A stretch of 25,941 nt of DNA. Origin: an uncultured Lachnospiraceae bacterium (GTDB taxonomy: Bacteria > Bacillota > Clostridia > Lachnospirales > Lachnospiraceae). The notes below the pieces were generated by a model, which was not told where the DNA came from, made no database searches, and saw only the letters and a list, made by a program, of their open reading frames with translations. Below, piece by piece: positions 7,574-16,652 of this stretch. How positions within the stretch are numbered: the stretch's first letter is position 1; every line of letters begins with the position of its first letter. The DNA is taken from the NCBI GenBank assembly GCA_910587895.1, contig CAJUOE010000284.1:1-25941 (forward strand), written 5' to 3'. A program made the position numbers and the translations under genes.

Positions 7574-8385
7574 CTATCTTCCTTTCCGATTTACACCAAG
7601 TCTCTTTAGTGTCTGCATCAATGCTTCCATCGCCTCCTCCATATCCGCCTCATTCGCATTGCTGCCCATATGGCCAATCCGGATCACCTGTCCGGCAAGG
7701 CTGTCAAAAGAACCTGCAAGCATGATATTGTAATCATGCAGCATCATGTCGAGAATCTCCTTTGCTGTAGTTTCCTCAGGTACGTCAAACACCGTCACCG
7801 TATTGGAAAAACCGCTCTCAAGGTGCAGCCTGATACCCGCGTCAATCAAGGTTTTTCGACACTCCTGTGCAATCCGTGCATGGCGCATAAGCCTGTCCGA
7901 ATCGGCTGCGATATCATCCAATGCCGCGCGAAGCCCATAGATATCACTAATTGGCATCGTATAGGGAAACCACTTCGCTGCATAATATCCTTCAAAAATC
8001 TTTAAATTTGCATAAAAAGATGCAATCAGACTCTTTCTTTCCGACACCGCCTTCTGTGAACCGCCGCAAAGAATGTCAATCTGCGCCTCGTCCACGCGGA
8101 CACAAAATCTGCAAATCCTTTTCCGAAAATGCCGTTGTCCAGCACCAGCGCCCGGTCGCCCTGCTCCGTCAGGGAAGCGCAGGCAGCCTCAAGACCCAGG
8201 ATGCCTTCGCCGCCCAGAATCAATGTCTCATTCCTGGTGTGCAGCAAACGGCTGATTAATTCACAGGTCTCCTTATAAAATTCTACAAATTCCCCATCAA
8301 GATCCGGATTGCCAAACTCCCTTGCACGCGCCAGGCGGACATGTTCTTTTACCTGGGTGGGACCAGGCGTCATCATTTTGTACAT
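7574..8385 (-). pseudogene. Decayed PLP-dependent aminotransferase (alanine--glyoxylate/serine aminotransferase type)
   Basis: Two frames together cover parts of one class V aminotransferase. The first (from 8385, good SD GAGAGGAAGG) reads MYKMMTPGPTQVKEHVRLA through RNETLILGGEGILGLEAACASLT and VLDNGIFGKGFADFVS, then runs into nonsense. The second frame resumes near 8100 with DEAQIDILCGGSQK, containing the PLP-lysine S-Q-K, and goes on to SLIASFYANLKIF and WFPYTMPISDIYGLRAALD. Family members are about 360-380 residues. Here the central block that should carry the E-T-S/T-G and D-x-x-S-x-x-G segments is gone, with a frame change at the join. A further stretch after SQKA also appears deleted. 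The product cannot be functional. Its remains still occupy the position just upstream of the Hsp90-like gene. Confidence 0.8.
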
Positions 8386-8411
8386 TGCAATCCTTCCTCT
8401 CTATAAAATCA

Positions 8412-8477
8412 TCATAAAAAGCATAACACAGGTAACCTGCAAATACAACACGGCATGAACAAAGCAGACAAGTCCAT
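8412..8477 (-). CDS. Possible 21-residue leader peptide
   Basis: A short frame coding MDLSALFMPCCICRLPVLCFL. It has a very strong SD (TTTAGGAGG, five to six bases before the ATG) and a second GGAGG just upstream, between the terminator of the glycanase gene and the aminotransferase remnant. It is Cys/Leu rich. No homolog is recalled. It may be a leader for the downstream operon or chance coding near a strong RBS. Confidence 0.25.
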   Translation of the reverse strand: MDLSALFMPCCICRLPVLCFL

Positions 8478-8512
8478 ATCCACCTCCTAAATTCCTCCTT
8501 CCCAAAAGATTT

Positions 8513-8547
8513 GGCTGCCCACCAGTGCCTTTCACCAGTAGACAGCC
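8513..8547 (-). terminator. Hairpin after the glycanase gene
   Basis: Fifteen paired positions (with several G-T pairs) between 8533-8547 and 8513-8527, five-base loop, 28 bp past the stop codon of the large glycanase gene. The following bases on the minus strand (AAATCTTTT) make only a weak U-tract, so efficiency is uncertain. Confidence 0.5.
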
Positions 8548-8574
8548 TCATCCTTTTTGCCATAAGGGCAGCGG

Positions 8575-11500
8575 TTACTTTTTAATTTTTATTTTGACAG
8601 AGGCTTTCTTGCCTGTTCCATCTGTCGCTTTTGCCGTAATCGTAACATTCTTGCCCCGTCCGGCTTTCTTTGTGGACACAACGCCTTTCGCGTTGACAGT
8701 CGCATATTTCTTGTTGGATGTCGTCCAGCTCAATGTCTTATTTGCAGACTTCCCGGTTGTCTTCACGGTTGCCTTTATTTTTACTTTCTTGCCGGCTTTC
8801 ACCGTCTTATTCGTGCATTTGAGCGTAACCTTCTTCACGGCATGTTTGCAGATTTTAATCTTTACTTTGCCGCTTATCCCGCTTCCATCCTTTGCCTTCG
8901 CCGTGATGGTGACTGTCTTGCCTGCCCCTGCCTTCTTCGTAGACACAACGCCCTTGGAATTAACGGCAGCATATTTGTTATTGGAGGATGACCATGCCAA
9001 ACTCTTATTCGCTGTTTTTCCGGTAACTTTAATTGTCGGTTTTACCGTTACCTTCCTTCCTGCATAGATTCCTTTCGTTCCGCTGCTTAAGGTAATCTTC
9101 GTCACCGCATCTGTGACGGTAACCGTGCAGGTTCCTTTTATCCCGGATCCATCCTGCGCTTCCGCCGTGATGACTGCCGCTCCGGCGTTTCTTCCGGTTA
9201 CAATTCCTGTAGAAGGATTCACTTCGGCAATCGCAGCGTTGGAAGAAGTCCACCTTACCGTCTTGTTATCGGCATCCGCCGGCAGCACCTGTGCGGTCAG
9301 GGCAGCCTGCTTGCCGCTTAAGACCTTATTGACACCGGTGATCGCGATGCTTTCTACCAGCTTTGCAGAAGAACCTCCTGTCGGGACCAATCCACGGAAC
9401 GCCTTGGCCAATGCCTTAATTGCCTCCTGCATCGTCTCTTTTGTATAATCACCAGATGCCTGCAAATCTTTTAATGCCTGCAATGCTTCCTGATAGTTCT
9501 TCCAGCTTTCCGGTGTATAGCTGCTCTCTCCTCCCTCCGGATCACCATATTTCTCCAATGCCTCTTCCGGCGTCTTCGGTTCCTCAGGTTCCTCTTCCGA
9601 AACTCTCTTCAAACCGTCATAAGCTGCCTTCAACGTCCCAACAGCATCCACTACCTGCTTCTCCGTATAATTTCCGGATTCCTGCAACTCTTCGACCTTC
9701 TGATATGCATCCGCATATACCTGCCAGGTAGCCGTTGTATACTCTTCCTGGCTGTCCGGATTAACCGCATACTCATCCAGCGCCCCGGCAAGCAGGGATT
9801 CCAGGGTAACCAGGCCTGTCACTGCATGATTCAGGGCATCGACCGCATCATTCACAACTTTCTGATCCTCTCCCGGCGTCTGCAGCAATTTCTTCGCTTC
9901 TTCTAATGCATCCTTATATATTTTCCAGGATGCCGCCGTGTAATCCGATTCTTCTCTCTGTGCGGCTGTTGCTTCGTCTACCGCCTCCTGTAATTCAGTA
10001 ATGTCGGCTGTTTTTGTCTTTAATCCCTCAAACGCTTCCTTCAGGCCTTCTATCGCTTCATCCATCCGCGTTTCTGTAAAGCCGCCTGCCTTCTTTAAAT
10101 CCTGCGCCACTTTTAACGCTGCATCAAATCTTTGCAGGCTCTCCTGCGTATAGTCCTCACGGTTCCCTGAAATAGTTCCATACATTTCCAGTGCCTCGTC
10201 CAGCGCCTCTGTAAGCGTTTTCAACCTCTTAACTGCACTTTCCAGGGCATGAGCCGCATTATCCACCGTAACCTGGAATTTACCCGGATTATCCAATAGT
10301 GCTTTTGCCCCTGCCAATGCTTTCTGGTAATCGCTCCAGGACTGGCTGGTATAATCGGCCTCATTCCTGTCCACGGCTTCCGCCGCGTCGATTGCCTCTT
10401 TCAGCTTTGTGGTGTCTGCCTCGCCAGACATATCCCAGACCTCTTCCAGTTTCCAGTTATCTTTCCTTTTCAGGATGGCCTTTCCGTCATCCTCCTGAAA
10501 CTCAATGGGAAGCCACACATATCTGGATTCACTCAGATCCCCTGCATTCCAACGGTCGCCCATGTAAATGTAATAGCCTTTTTCAGGATCCACCGGAATT
10601 ACGCAGGTACTCTGTGTATCATAGGTTGTTCCACTTCCCTGGTCCGGACATGGATCTCCCATCGCCTGCCATTCGCCGAATATGTCGTCTGCCATCCAGC
10701 ATTCTGCTGGATTCGGGCTCCATCCACTGCAGCCGGAATTGATAATGTAATACTTTCCATTGTACTTAAATGGTGCGGGCGCTTCCCTTGACCAGCCAAA
10801 TGCCCTTATAAAGTCAACCCCGGCTACTCCATGTTCCCGATCGCCGGCAATATTGGTATATTCCTCATTCAATTTGGAAATATATGTGGTCTCATTCCCT
10901 TCTGAGGAATAAATCACGTAAGCCGTGCCATCATCGTCTTTAAACAGGTTCATGTCGCGGACTGAGCCCCTGTTGTCATATTCGTCATAGCCATAATTAT
11001 CTCCGGTATGGTTCAGCTTGTAGCTGCCAAGCAGTTTAAATGGTCCCACCGGGCTGTCTCCAATGGCAACCCCCGCCTTTGCCTTGCCGTAATCTGCATC
11101 CGGGTTGCTCCGGGTGCGTCCGTCTGCATGGAACCAGATGACATATTTTCCAGTCATTTCATTATAAAGCATCTTCGGACGCTCCATTACGCAGTTGTTC
11201 CTGTCCAGATCCTCAAACACGTCTAATTTCTTATCATCACTAAGATCGCCATACAGGTTCTTAAAATAATTATCCGTTTCAAACTCATCCATGGATTCCA
11301 TGGTCTTTAATATAATGCCTTCATCTTTCCAGTTATACAGGTCCTCAGAGCTGTACATATGGATGCCTCCGCACGGGCGGTAATCATAGGTCTTATCTTC
11401 ACCAATCCAGTACCACTTTGTCACGCCATCCACGGTAAATTGCTGAATCTGTCCGCCGTGCGCCTGAATCAGCTTGCCTTCCGTATCATACAGGGGCGCT

Positions 11501-14500
11501 CCATTTGTGCCGCTGATGGAATCATACGTGATGATTTCAGGCTCTGTGTGTTTCACTGCACGGACTTTGATGTAATTGAGCACCGGATCGTCGTCCCCGC
11601 TCTTTCTTCTTGGATTCTTCACCTGTACGTTGAGCTTGCCATCCGTTACTTTGACGGTAAACGTCCTGCTGACCCATTCATTTTTGCCAAATGACACGTC
11701 CGTGGCATAAGTCCTGCCCTCTAAGAGAATGTTGGCATTCTTATCTCCCCAGGGCTGCTTAAAGGCAACCGTTACTTCATAAGTATCTGCCTCCATGCCT
11801 TCCACGCCACTCAAATCAGGAACGTCAAAGGTATATCCGAGCGTACTCCTGTCTTTGTCATACTCCGCATCTGTACCCATATAGATAAAACTGTTGCCAA
11901 TGTCTACTGCGTCGCCGCTACCGTAAACCTCCGCCTGGGAATACTCTGTATCCGCATCACGCCCCCATACATAACCGGTCAGGGCATCCTCACCCAGAGC
12001 CTGGTCTACAGAAGACTGGAGCAGCCCAAGGCGCTCACTCTCCTTGTTGGGAATACGACCTGGATCCGGCGTTCCGCAATTTGCCGTGTAAAGCACATAA
12101 TCATTTTTTTCCAATGTCTCCGCATTCAGAACAATTTCCATTTTTCCAAGCGCTGCGATCGCGTCTTCAATGGCTTTTGCCGCCATATCAACCGCACTCT
12201 GCGCGGCAAATTCCCGGCAAAGAAGCCCATGTCCGTCCGACGCCGCCTTCTTTAACGCTGCCAGTTCCTGCGGCTTGCCTGCATAACGGCTCTCGTCTAT
12301 AGCGTTATATTTCTTAAGCGCAGCTTTTAAGGAATCCAGGGCAAGTGCCGGCTCAATCTGCAGGAAAGAAAGCACCGGAGCCTGCTGCTTATTATCTTTG
12401 ACTTTAAAGCTGACGGTCTGATCGCCATCGACAACTGTCTGGTAAGTAACTGTATTCCACCAATTGCTCCCATTCCAGGTGTTCGCCAGACCCAGTTCCT
12501 GTTCTGCGCCGTCGCCCTGCTGAACAAAAATTTTCATTGGACGGGACTTATTCCCATCGCTCCACCATTCCTTGAATCCAAATGTCACCTTATAAGCCCC
12601 CGCGTCAAGCGGAACCTTATATTCGATGACTTTATTATCGTCAAGTGCATACCAGCCTACGTCGTATTTATCCGTAGCAGCGTCTTTGCCCGTATAGTCG
12701 CCGTAATCAGCCACATAGCCCCAGGCGTTGCCGTCCCCATATTTCTGGTCCGCCGCCTCTGTATTCAAAAGAGCCGCATTATTTTCCTTCTCCTCCGCCC
12801 AGCTTGAAGACTCCGGATTATTGCAGTCAATGAAATATACCATCGCCGCATTTTCCAGTTTAGCATCTTCCGCTACGTTGACCGTAATCGCCGCTTTCTG
12901 CGAAATCCCCGCTACATTTCCCATCAGTGTAACTGTATCGCCGGCTTTTTTCTGCGTAAAATCAACGCCTTCCGTATTCCATGAGACATCGCGTGTCTCT
13001 TCGCTTTCGCCTACAGTCACCTTCACGGTCTCCGGAAGGATAGGCGCTACGCCTGCCACGGTCTTAACTGGGTCGCAGGGCTGCACTTCTGCCAGGTTAT
13101 AATTGCCATTGGCAATATGGGCGTAATTGATTTCCAGCAGCCCATCATTCTGTGCAAGTTTCACCGTATGCGTACCACTTGCAAGCTTTCCTGTGTCATA
13201 CAGCAGGGAGTCGCTATTTTTGCTGTCCCCCGCAACGGACACTGTCTGCGCCTCGCCGCCGTCCACGGATACGGATATGGATTTGCATTCATCGCCGCCT
13301 TTTGTGCCGTAAATCAATGCGCGTTCCCCTGCAAATGTAAGGGTTACCTCTGCCCCGCTCGTGGTTGTATACTTCCCATCAAAGCCGCCGGAGTTCCCCC
13401 ATGTTCCCGTATATGCAAATTTGTCAATATCAGAAACCCATTCCGCTCCTTTTTGCACTTTGGCTTCTACGGTTTTGACAGAAGCAGCCATATCGCAGAT
13501 CTGCTTTCCTTCTTCCGCTTTGATTACATACGTGGTAACGGAATTCTTCGGAAGGTCCACATCCAGCACATGATCGCTTACATCCTGCAAACGCGTCATT
13601 TTCTGGCAGTCCTCACGGTCGGAAGTGCGGTACATCTCTGCCGTCTGGATGTTCTCAAACTTCCCAAGGTCAACCGTAGTGCTCCTGGCATTGCCAAAGT
13701 TCTGCGCCACAAGGACAAGTTCCGATCCGTCCGGAGCGATTGCTGCGCACATATTGCCATCATCCACATCAATCATCGTATAGCCCTGTTTCAGGAACTT
13801 GCTGTACTGCATCATGGTATAGAGCTGTTTGGTCACCGCCCAATATCCTTCCTTATAATTCGCATCATCCGTCGTAACAAAATTATGGTAACCCTCGACC
13901 GGTTTGCCGTCCTTTTCAAAAGTAGCATGAATCAAGCCCCAGCTCGAATTCGTCTCGATGCATTCGTATTCACTGTCTGCCAAAAGCCATGCAATCCATG
14001 CTGTGGGCTGCATATATTTGAGGTCTGCCATAATCCCTTCGCTCTGATCCTTGGCATTGACAATTTCCATGGAGTTATGGCCGTGCCCGCTGCTTCCGCC
14101 CCTGGTGATTTCCGACATCCATAAACCTTTGTCATCCGACTGTGCAATCCGGCGGAGCTCATTGCGCTCGCTGTCATTTCCACTATAAGTATGGGTGCCA
14201 ATCACTGCCATATTCTGCTTCACATCATCGGACAGGCGGTTATAGGAATTAATTGCATTCCAAATACTCGTTTCATCCGTTCCGGTAATCTGAATATCAT
14301 TCAGTCCCTCTGCGTCCAAAGCTTTCTGCATCTCCTGGTATGCCTTAGACTGCAATTCTCCCGTATTGAAGATGCAGCCCTCCTGCTTGGTGCTGCCATT
14401 TTTCCAATATTCCGTATCCGGTTCATTCAATGGCTCAATATAATCAACCTTTGCGCCATATTTTTTCTGTAAATCGTTGTTAATCCACTTCGCTGCCCGG

Positions 14501-15189
14501 GCAAGGTACGTTGCAAAATTACCGTACTCCTCGTCTTTGAGGTTATTTAAATCATCCCCATTTCCGCCGGTTGAACTTCCCGATTTCGTCATATAATAGG
14601 GCGGGGAATTAGAAAACACCTCATTTATGATATCATTATCCGTGCCGTTCTGCTCCGCCGTCTTCTTCCGCCAGTAATTTGCCTGTTCCAGCATCCAGAG
14701 CTGTCCGGCGTCCGCCATCTGCTCTGTCCCCTTACCAAGAAAGGCAGTTTCATTATAAGCGCCAGTTCCGTCCTTTGTTCCAGTCATATCCACCGTCCAG
14801 CCGGGAACCAGCCCCTCGCATCGTTTGATGCTGGTGTCTTCCTTATCGCCGCCGCCCACATTGTAGCGGACAATATTCAGGTTCAAATATTCCGGTGAGA
14901 ATGCAAGCTCCGCAATCTCTTCCCGGTCGGGCGTGCCGTTATGATTGTAATCATTGTCTCCCCATGAACCAATGATGTTGCCCCACCAGCACAGGGATGT
15001 CCCCCAGCCTTCCAATGTCTGGTAACGGATTTCCGGACTAACGGAAATCTCCCCTGCGGACACCACAGTATTCATTCTTTCCTGTGCCTGTGCCGCCCAC
15101 GAAGGCGTAGACGGAATCATAACGGCTACGCTCATCACTCCTGCCATGATTCTGGTGAGTGTTTTTCGCAGTTTTACTTTCTTCTTCAT
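8575..15189 (-). CDS. Giant secreted arabinogalactan-degrading enzyme: GH30 + CBM/malectin-like + GH43 + FIVAR + Ig-like repeats
   Basis: 2204 residues. Approximate order: signal peptide 1-33; GH30 module 46-560 (RYQTLEGWGTSLCWW; acid/base E256 in IEPLNEP; nucleophile E360 in LWMSEITRGG); beta-sandwich carbohydrate-binding-like domain 570-695; Ig-like group-4 domain 705-770; malectin-like domain 781-948; a FIVAR-like helical unit 950-1018; second malectin-like domain 1020-1212; GH43 module 1218-1590 (RPCGGIHMYSSEDLYNW, CVMERPKMLYNEMTGKYVIWFH); five FIVAR units 1592-1935; three Ig-like group-2 domains 1943-2204, the last two very Lys-rich. The GH30 resembles endo-beta-1,6-galactanases. The GH43 resembles the exo-beta-1,3-galactanase subfamily, where E1337 (MERPK) would be the acid. 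Predicted role: attack on both side chains and backbone of type II arabinogalactan. No LPxTG; attachment would be through the basic Ig repeats. The start has AAGGAGGAGG upstream. Confidence 0.88.
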   Translation of the reverse strand: MKKKVKLRKTLTRIMAGVMSVAVMIPSTPSWAAQAQERMNTVVSAGEISVSPEIRYQTLEGWGTSLCWWGNIIGSWGDNDYNHNGTPDREEIAELAFSPEYLNLNIVRYNVGGGDKEDTSIKRCEGLVPGWTVDMTGTKDGTGAYNETAFLGKGTEQMADAGQLWMLEQANYWRKKTAEQNGTDNDIINEVFSNSPPYYMTKSGSSTGGNGDDLNNLKDEEYGNFATYLARAAKWINNDLQKKYGAKVDYIEPLNEPDTEYWKNGSTKQEGCIFNTGELQSKAYQEMQKALDAEGLNDIQITGTDETSIWNAINSYNRLSDDVKQNMAVIGTHTYSGNDSERNELRRIAQSDDKGLWMSEITRGGSSGHGHNSMEIVNAKDQSEGIMADLKYMQPTAWIAWLLADSEYECIETNSSWGLIHATFEKDGKPVEGYHNFVTTDDANYKEGYWAVTKQLYTMMQYSKFLKQGYTMIDVDDGNMCAAIAPDGSELVLVAQNFGNARSTTVDLGKFENIQTAEMYRTSDREDCQKMTRLQDVSDHVLDVDLPKNSVTTYVIKAEEGKQICDMAASVKTVEAKVQKGAEWVSDIDKFAYTGTWGNSGGFDGKYTTTSGAEVTLTFAGERALIYGTKGGDECKSISVSVDGGEAQTVSVAGDSKNSDSLLYDTGKLASGTHTVKLAQNDGLLEINYAHIANGNYNLAEVQPCDPVKTVAGVAPILPETVKVTVGESEETRDVSWNTEGVDFTQKKAGDTVTLMGNVAGISQKAAITVNVAEDAKLENAAMVYFIDCNNPESSSWAEEKENNAALLNTEAADQKYGDGNAWGYVADYGDYTGKDAATDKYDVGWYALDDNKVIEYKVPLDAGAYKVTFGFKEWWSDGNKSRPMKIFVQQGDGAEQELGLANTWNGSNWWNTVTYQTVVDGDQTVSFKVKDNKQQAPVLSFLQIEPALALDSLKAALKKYNAIDESRYAGKPQELAALKKAASDGHGLLCREFAAQSAVDMAAKAIEDAIAALGKMEIVLNAETLEKNDYVLYTANCGTPDPGRIPNKESERLGLLQSSVDQALGEDALTGYVWGRDADTEYSQAEVYGSGDAVDIGNSFIYMGTDAEYDKDRSTLGYTFDVPDLSGVEGMEADTYEVTVAFKQPWGDKNANILLEGRTYATDVSFGKNEWVSRTFTVKVTDGKLNVQVKNPRRKSGDDDPVLNYIKVRAVKHTEPEIITYDSISGTNGAPLYDTEGKLIQAHGGQIQQFTVDGVTKWYWIGEDKTYDYRPCGGIHMYSSEDLYNWKDEGIILKTMESMDEFETDNYFKNLYGDLSDDKKLDVFEDLDRNNCVMERPKMLYNEMTGKYVIWFHADGRTRSNPDADYGKAKAGVAIGDSPVGPFKLLGSYKLNHTGDNYGYDEYDNRGSVRDMNLFKDDDGTAYVIYSSEGNETTYISKLNEEYTNIAGDREHGVAGVDFIRAFGWSREAPAPFKYNGKYYIINSGCSGWSPNPAECWMADDIFGEWQAMGDPCPDQGSGTTYDTQSTCVIPVDPEKGYYIYMGDRWNAGDLSESRYVWLPIEFQEDDGKAILKRKDNWKLEEVWDMSGEADTTKLKEAIDAAEAVDRNEADYTSQSWSDYQKALAGAKALLDNPGKFQVTVDNAAHALESAVKRLKTLTEALDEALEMYGTISGNREDYTQESLQRFDAALKVAQDLKKAGGFTETRMDEAIEGLKEAFEGLKTKTADITELQEAVDEATAAQREESDYTAASWKIYKDALEEAKKLLQTPGEDQKVVNDAVDALNHAVTGLVTLESLLAGALDEYAVNPDSQEEYTTATWQVYADAYQKVEELQESGNYTEKQVVDAVGTLKAAYDGLKRVSEEEPEEPKTPEEALEKYGDPEGGESSYTPESWKNYQEALQALKDLQASGDYTKETMQEAIKALAKAFRGLVPTGGSSAKLVESIAITGVNKVLSGKQAALTAQVLPADADNKTVRWTSSNAAIAEVNPSTGIVTGRNAGAAVITAEAQDGSGIKGTCTVTVTDAVTKITLSSGTKGIYAGRKVTVKPTIKVTGKTANKSLAWSSSNNKYAAVNSKGVVSTKKAGAGKTVTITAKAKDGSGISGKVKIKICKHAVKKVTLKCTNKTVKAGKKVKIKATVKTTGKSANKTLSWTTSNKKYATVNAKGVVSTKKAGRGKNVTITAKATDGTGKKASVKIKIKK

Positions 15190-15290
15190 AGAATCCTCCT
15201 CCTTTTCCCAGGTTTGTTAAATACTTTTCATAGCATATTGAACATATTATGCCACCTCTTAGCCTAATTGGTATATTAATATTTTACCTG

Positions 15291-15336
15291 TTTTTACTAA
15301 AATATCAAGTATTTTTAGTATATATTTTAGTAAAAA
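15291..15336. promoter_or_regulatory. Inverted-repeat operator candidate upstream of the glycanase gene
   Basis: Perfect 13-bp arms: 15291-15303 (tttttactaaaat) and 15324-15336 (attttagtaaaaa). A third copy of the half-site, ttttagta, lies at 15313-15320 and makes an inner near-palindrome with the left arm. It lies about 100-150 bp upstream of the glycanase start codon, on the far side of a candidate extended -10 (TGGCATAAT). The AGTAAAA core recurs upstream of the lacI-type gene. It is a plausible binding site for that regulator; the high A/T content lowers certainty. Confidence 0.5.
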
Positions 15337-15361
15337 GACGTTTTTCAGCAATAATAACAAA

Positions 15362-15397
15362 AATAAAGCCCTGAACCCGAGAGTTCAAAGCCTTATT
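15362..15397 (-). terminator. Terminator of the lacI-type gene
   Basis: Stem of 15 pairs (15383-15397 with 15362-15376, a few G-T pairs) and a six-base loop, 58 bp beyond the regulator stop codon. On the minus strand it is followed by TTTTGTTATTATT. It separates the regulator transcript from the glycanase promoter region. Confidence 0.75.
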
Positions 15398-15454
15398 TTT
15401 ATGTATTATGACGAATCCATGAAAATGGTTTCTAACGTATTTTTCCTGAATCAT

Positions 15455-16486
15455 TCAAACCTGCTGCACGCTTTCACGAACAACCAGGGTTGCCGGCACA
15501 GATATTCGCAAGGGAATCTCCCCTTCTCCTTTTGCCATTCTTTGCATCATCCAGACCGCATGTTTCACCATCTCTTCAATATTGATATGAATTCCGGAAA
15601 GCTGCGGCTGCATCATGGTTGCAAGCACCGTATCGTTGTAACTCAGGATGCTGAAATCTTCCGGCACATGGTAGCCCAGGATCTGAAGGGCACGGAACAC
15701 CCCCAGGGCTGTCGTCTCATTGTATGCAAAAAACGCAGTAGGCTTCCCCTTTTCATCCTGGAGGTTCTTCACATACTGTATAATCTGTTCCGCAACGTCA
15801 TCTCCCTGCCATTCTGAATCCAACAGGATTCCCTCTGCTTCTTTCCCATAACGTTTCATATAATCCACAAATATCTTACGCCGCAGTTCAAGCGCCTGCC
15901 TGCAGGTAGAATCTGTAGAAAATTCCGGACCCACAAATACAATCCGCCGATGCCCCAATTCAATAAGATAGTCCACTCCCTGACGAATGCCAACCTCATA
16001 ATCAGGCATTACGGAACAGAATTTTTCTGGAAATGGGGCAGATTCCAGAAATACAATCCGTGAAGTATACTTCTCCATCGCTGCGATCTGTTCTTCCCGA
16101 AACTGGCCAATCGCCAGTATGCCATCCAATTCTCTTGAGGCTGCACTGCGATAGCATCTTTCCTCTTCATCATACTGCATGACGAAAGTTTCCATGCCAT
16201 TGTTAAAGCAACACTTCTCAACATTATTCTTCACGTAAAGATAATAAGGATCCTTTTCCGATTCCTGCGCCGTTACCATTTCTACAATCCCCAGTTTTAA
16301 ATACTTTTCAAGACTGCTTTTCTTATTCACATTCTGTTTGCTGGGATAATCAACTTTTCCCGCAGCCGCCAGAATCATAGTCCGAGTATTCTCTGTAACC
16401 TTTAAGGTCTCATCTCCATTCAATACCCTGGAAATAGTAGCGATGGAATATCCCGTAATTTCTGACAGTTCTCTTAATGTCGCCAT
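15455..16486 (-). CDS. LacI/GalR-family transcriptional regulator
   Basis: 343 residues. N-terminal helix-turn-helix MATLRELSEITGYSIATISRVLNGDETLKVTENTR with the hinge Y-P motif (VDYPSKQ), then a periplasmic-binding-protein-like sensor: LDGILAIGQF, GVDYLIELGHRRIVFVGPEF, PTAFFAYNETTALGVFRALQILG, VPEDFSILSYNDTVLATMMQPQLSGI, VPATLVVRES. The layout fits sugar-responsive repressors of the GalR/EbgR kind. The start at 16486 has GGAG seven bases upstream; an in-frame Met seven codons earlier would put this SD in the coding region. It lies upstream of the arabinogalactanase gene on the same strand with a terminator between, so it most likely controls that gene, with a galacto-oligosaccharide or arabinogalactan fragment as inducer (inference). 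AGTAAA repeats around its own promoter suggest autoregulation. Confidence 0.92.
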   Translation of the reverse strand: MATLRELSEITGYSIATISRVLNGDETLKVTENTRTMILAAAGKVDYPSKQNVNKKSSLEKYLKLGIVEMVTAQESEKDPYYLYVKNNVEKCCFNNGMETFVMQYDEEERCYRSAASRELDGILAIGQFREEQIAAMEKYTSRIVFLESAPFPEKFCSVMPDYEVGIRQGVDYLIELGHRRIVFVGPEFSTDSTCRQALELRRKIFVDYMKRYGKEAEGILLDSEWQGDDVAEQIIQYVKNLQDEKGKPTAFFAYNETTALGVFRALQILGYHVPEDFSILSYNDTVLATMMQPQLSGIHINIEEMVKHAVWMMQRMAKGEGEIPLRISVPATLVVRESVQQV

Positions 16487-16532
16487 ACTTTTTCTCCATT
16501 GTTCCATCTTTTTATTTTCATATCATAAAAAA

Positions 16533-16620
16533 ATCCTAGCATATTTTACTCATAAATACAATGTTTTTTACTTTCGTTTACCAATTTTGTTTACTTTTTT
16601 ACTGGCTTTTGTTTTTACTG
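16533..16620 (-). promoter_or_regulatory. lacI-type gene promoter with a cluster of AGTAAA repeats
   Basis: Candidate promoter on the minus strand: TTGTAT (16561-16556), 17 bases, TAGGAT (16538-16533). On the plus strand six TTTAC(T) cores occur at 16545, 16567, 16576, 16590, 16598 and 16614 within 75 bp, i.e. AGTAAA/GGTAAA read toward the regulator. They overlap and precede the promoter. The same core forms the inverted repeat at 15291-15336. Homopolymer-like composition makes chance recurrence possible. Confidence 0.4.
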
Positions 16621-16652
16621 CGTCCTGTATATCGTCCTGTATATCCGTCCGC

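Noticed and set aside
8525..9067. Open plus-strand frame with hydrophobic repeats opposite the glycanase C-terminus
   Set aside because: It mirrors the Lys/Thr/Val-rich Ig repeats on the other strand; no RBS and no homology.
13117..14124. 335-codon plus-strand frame inside the glycanase region
   Set aside because: Antisense to the GH30 and CBM domains, whose catalytic motifs are clear; no RBS, and composition is a shadow of the real gene.
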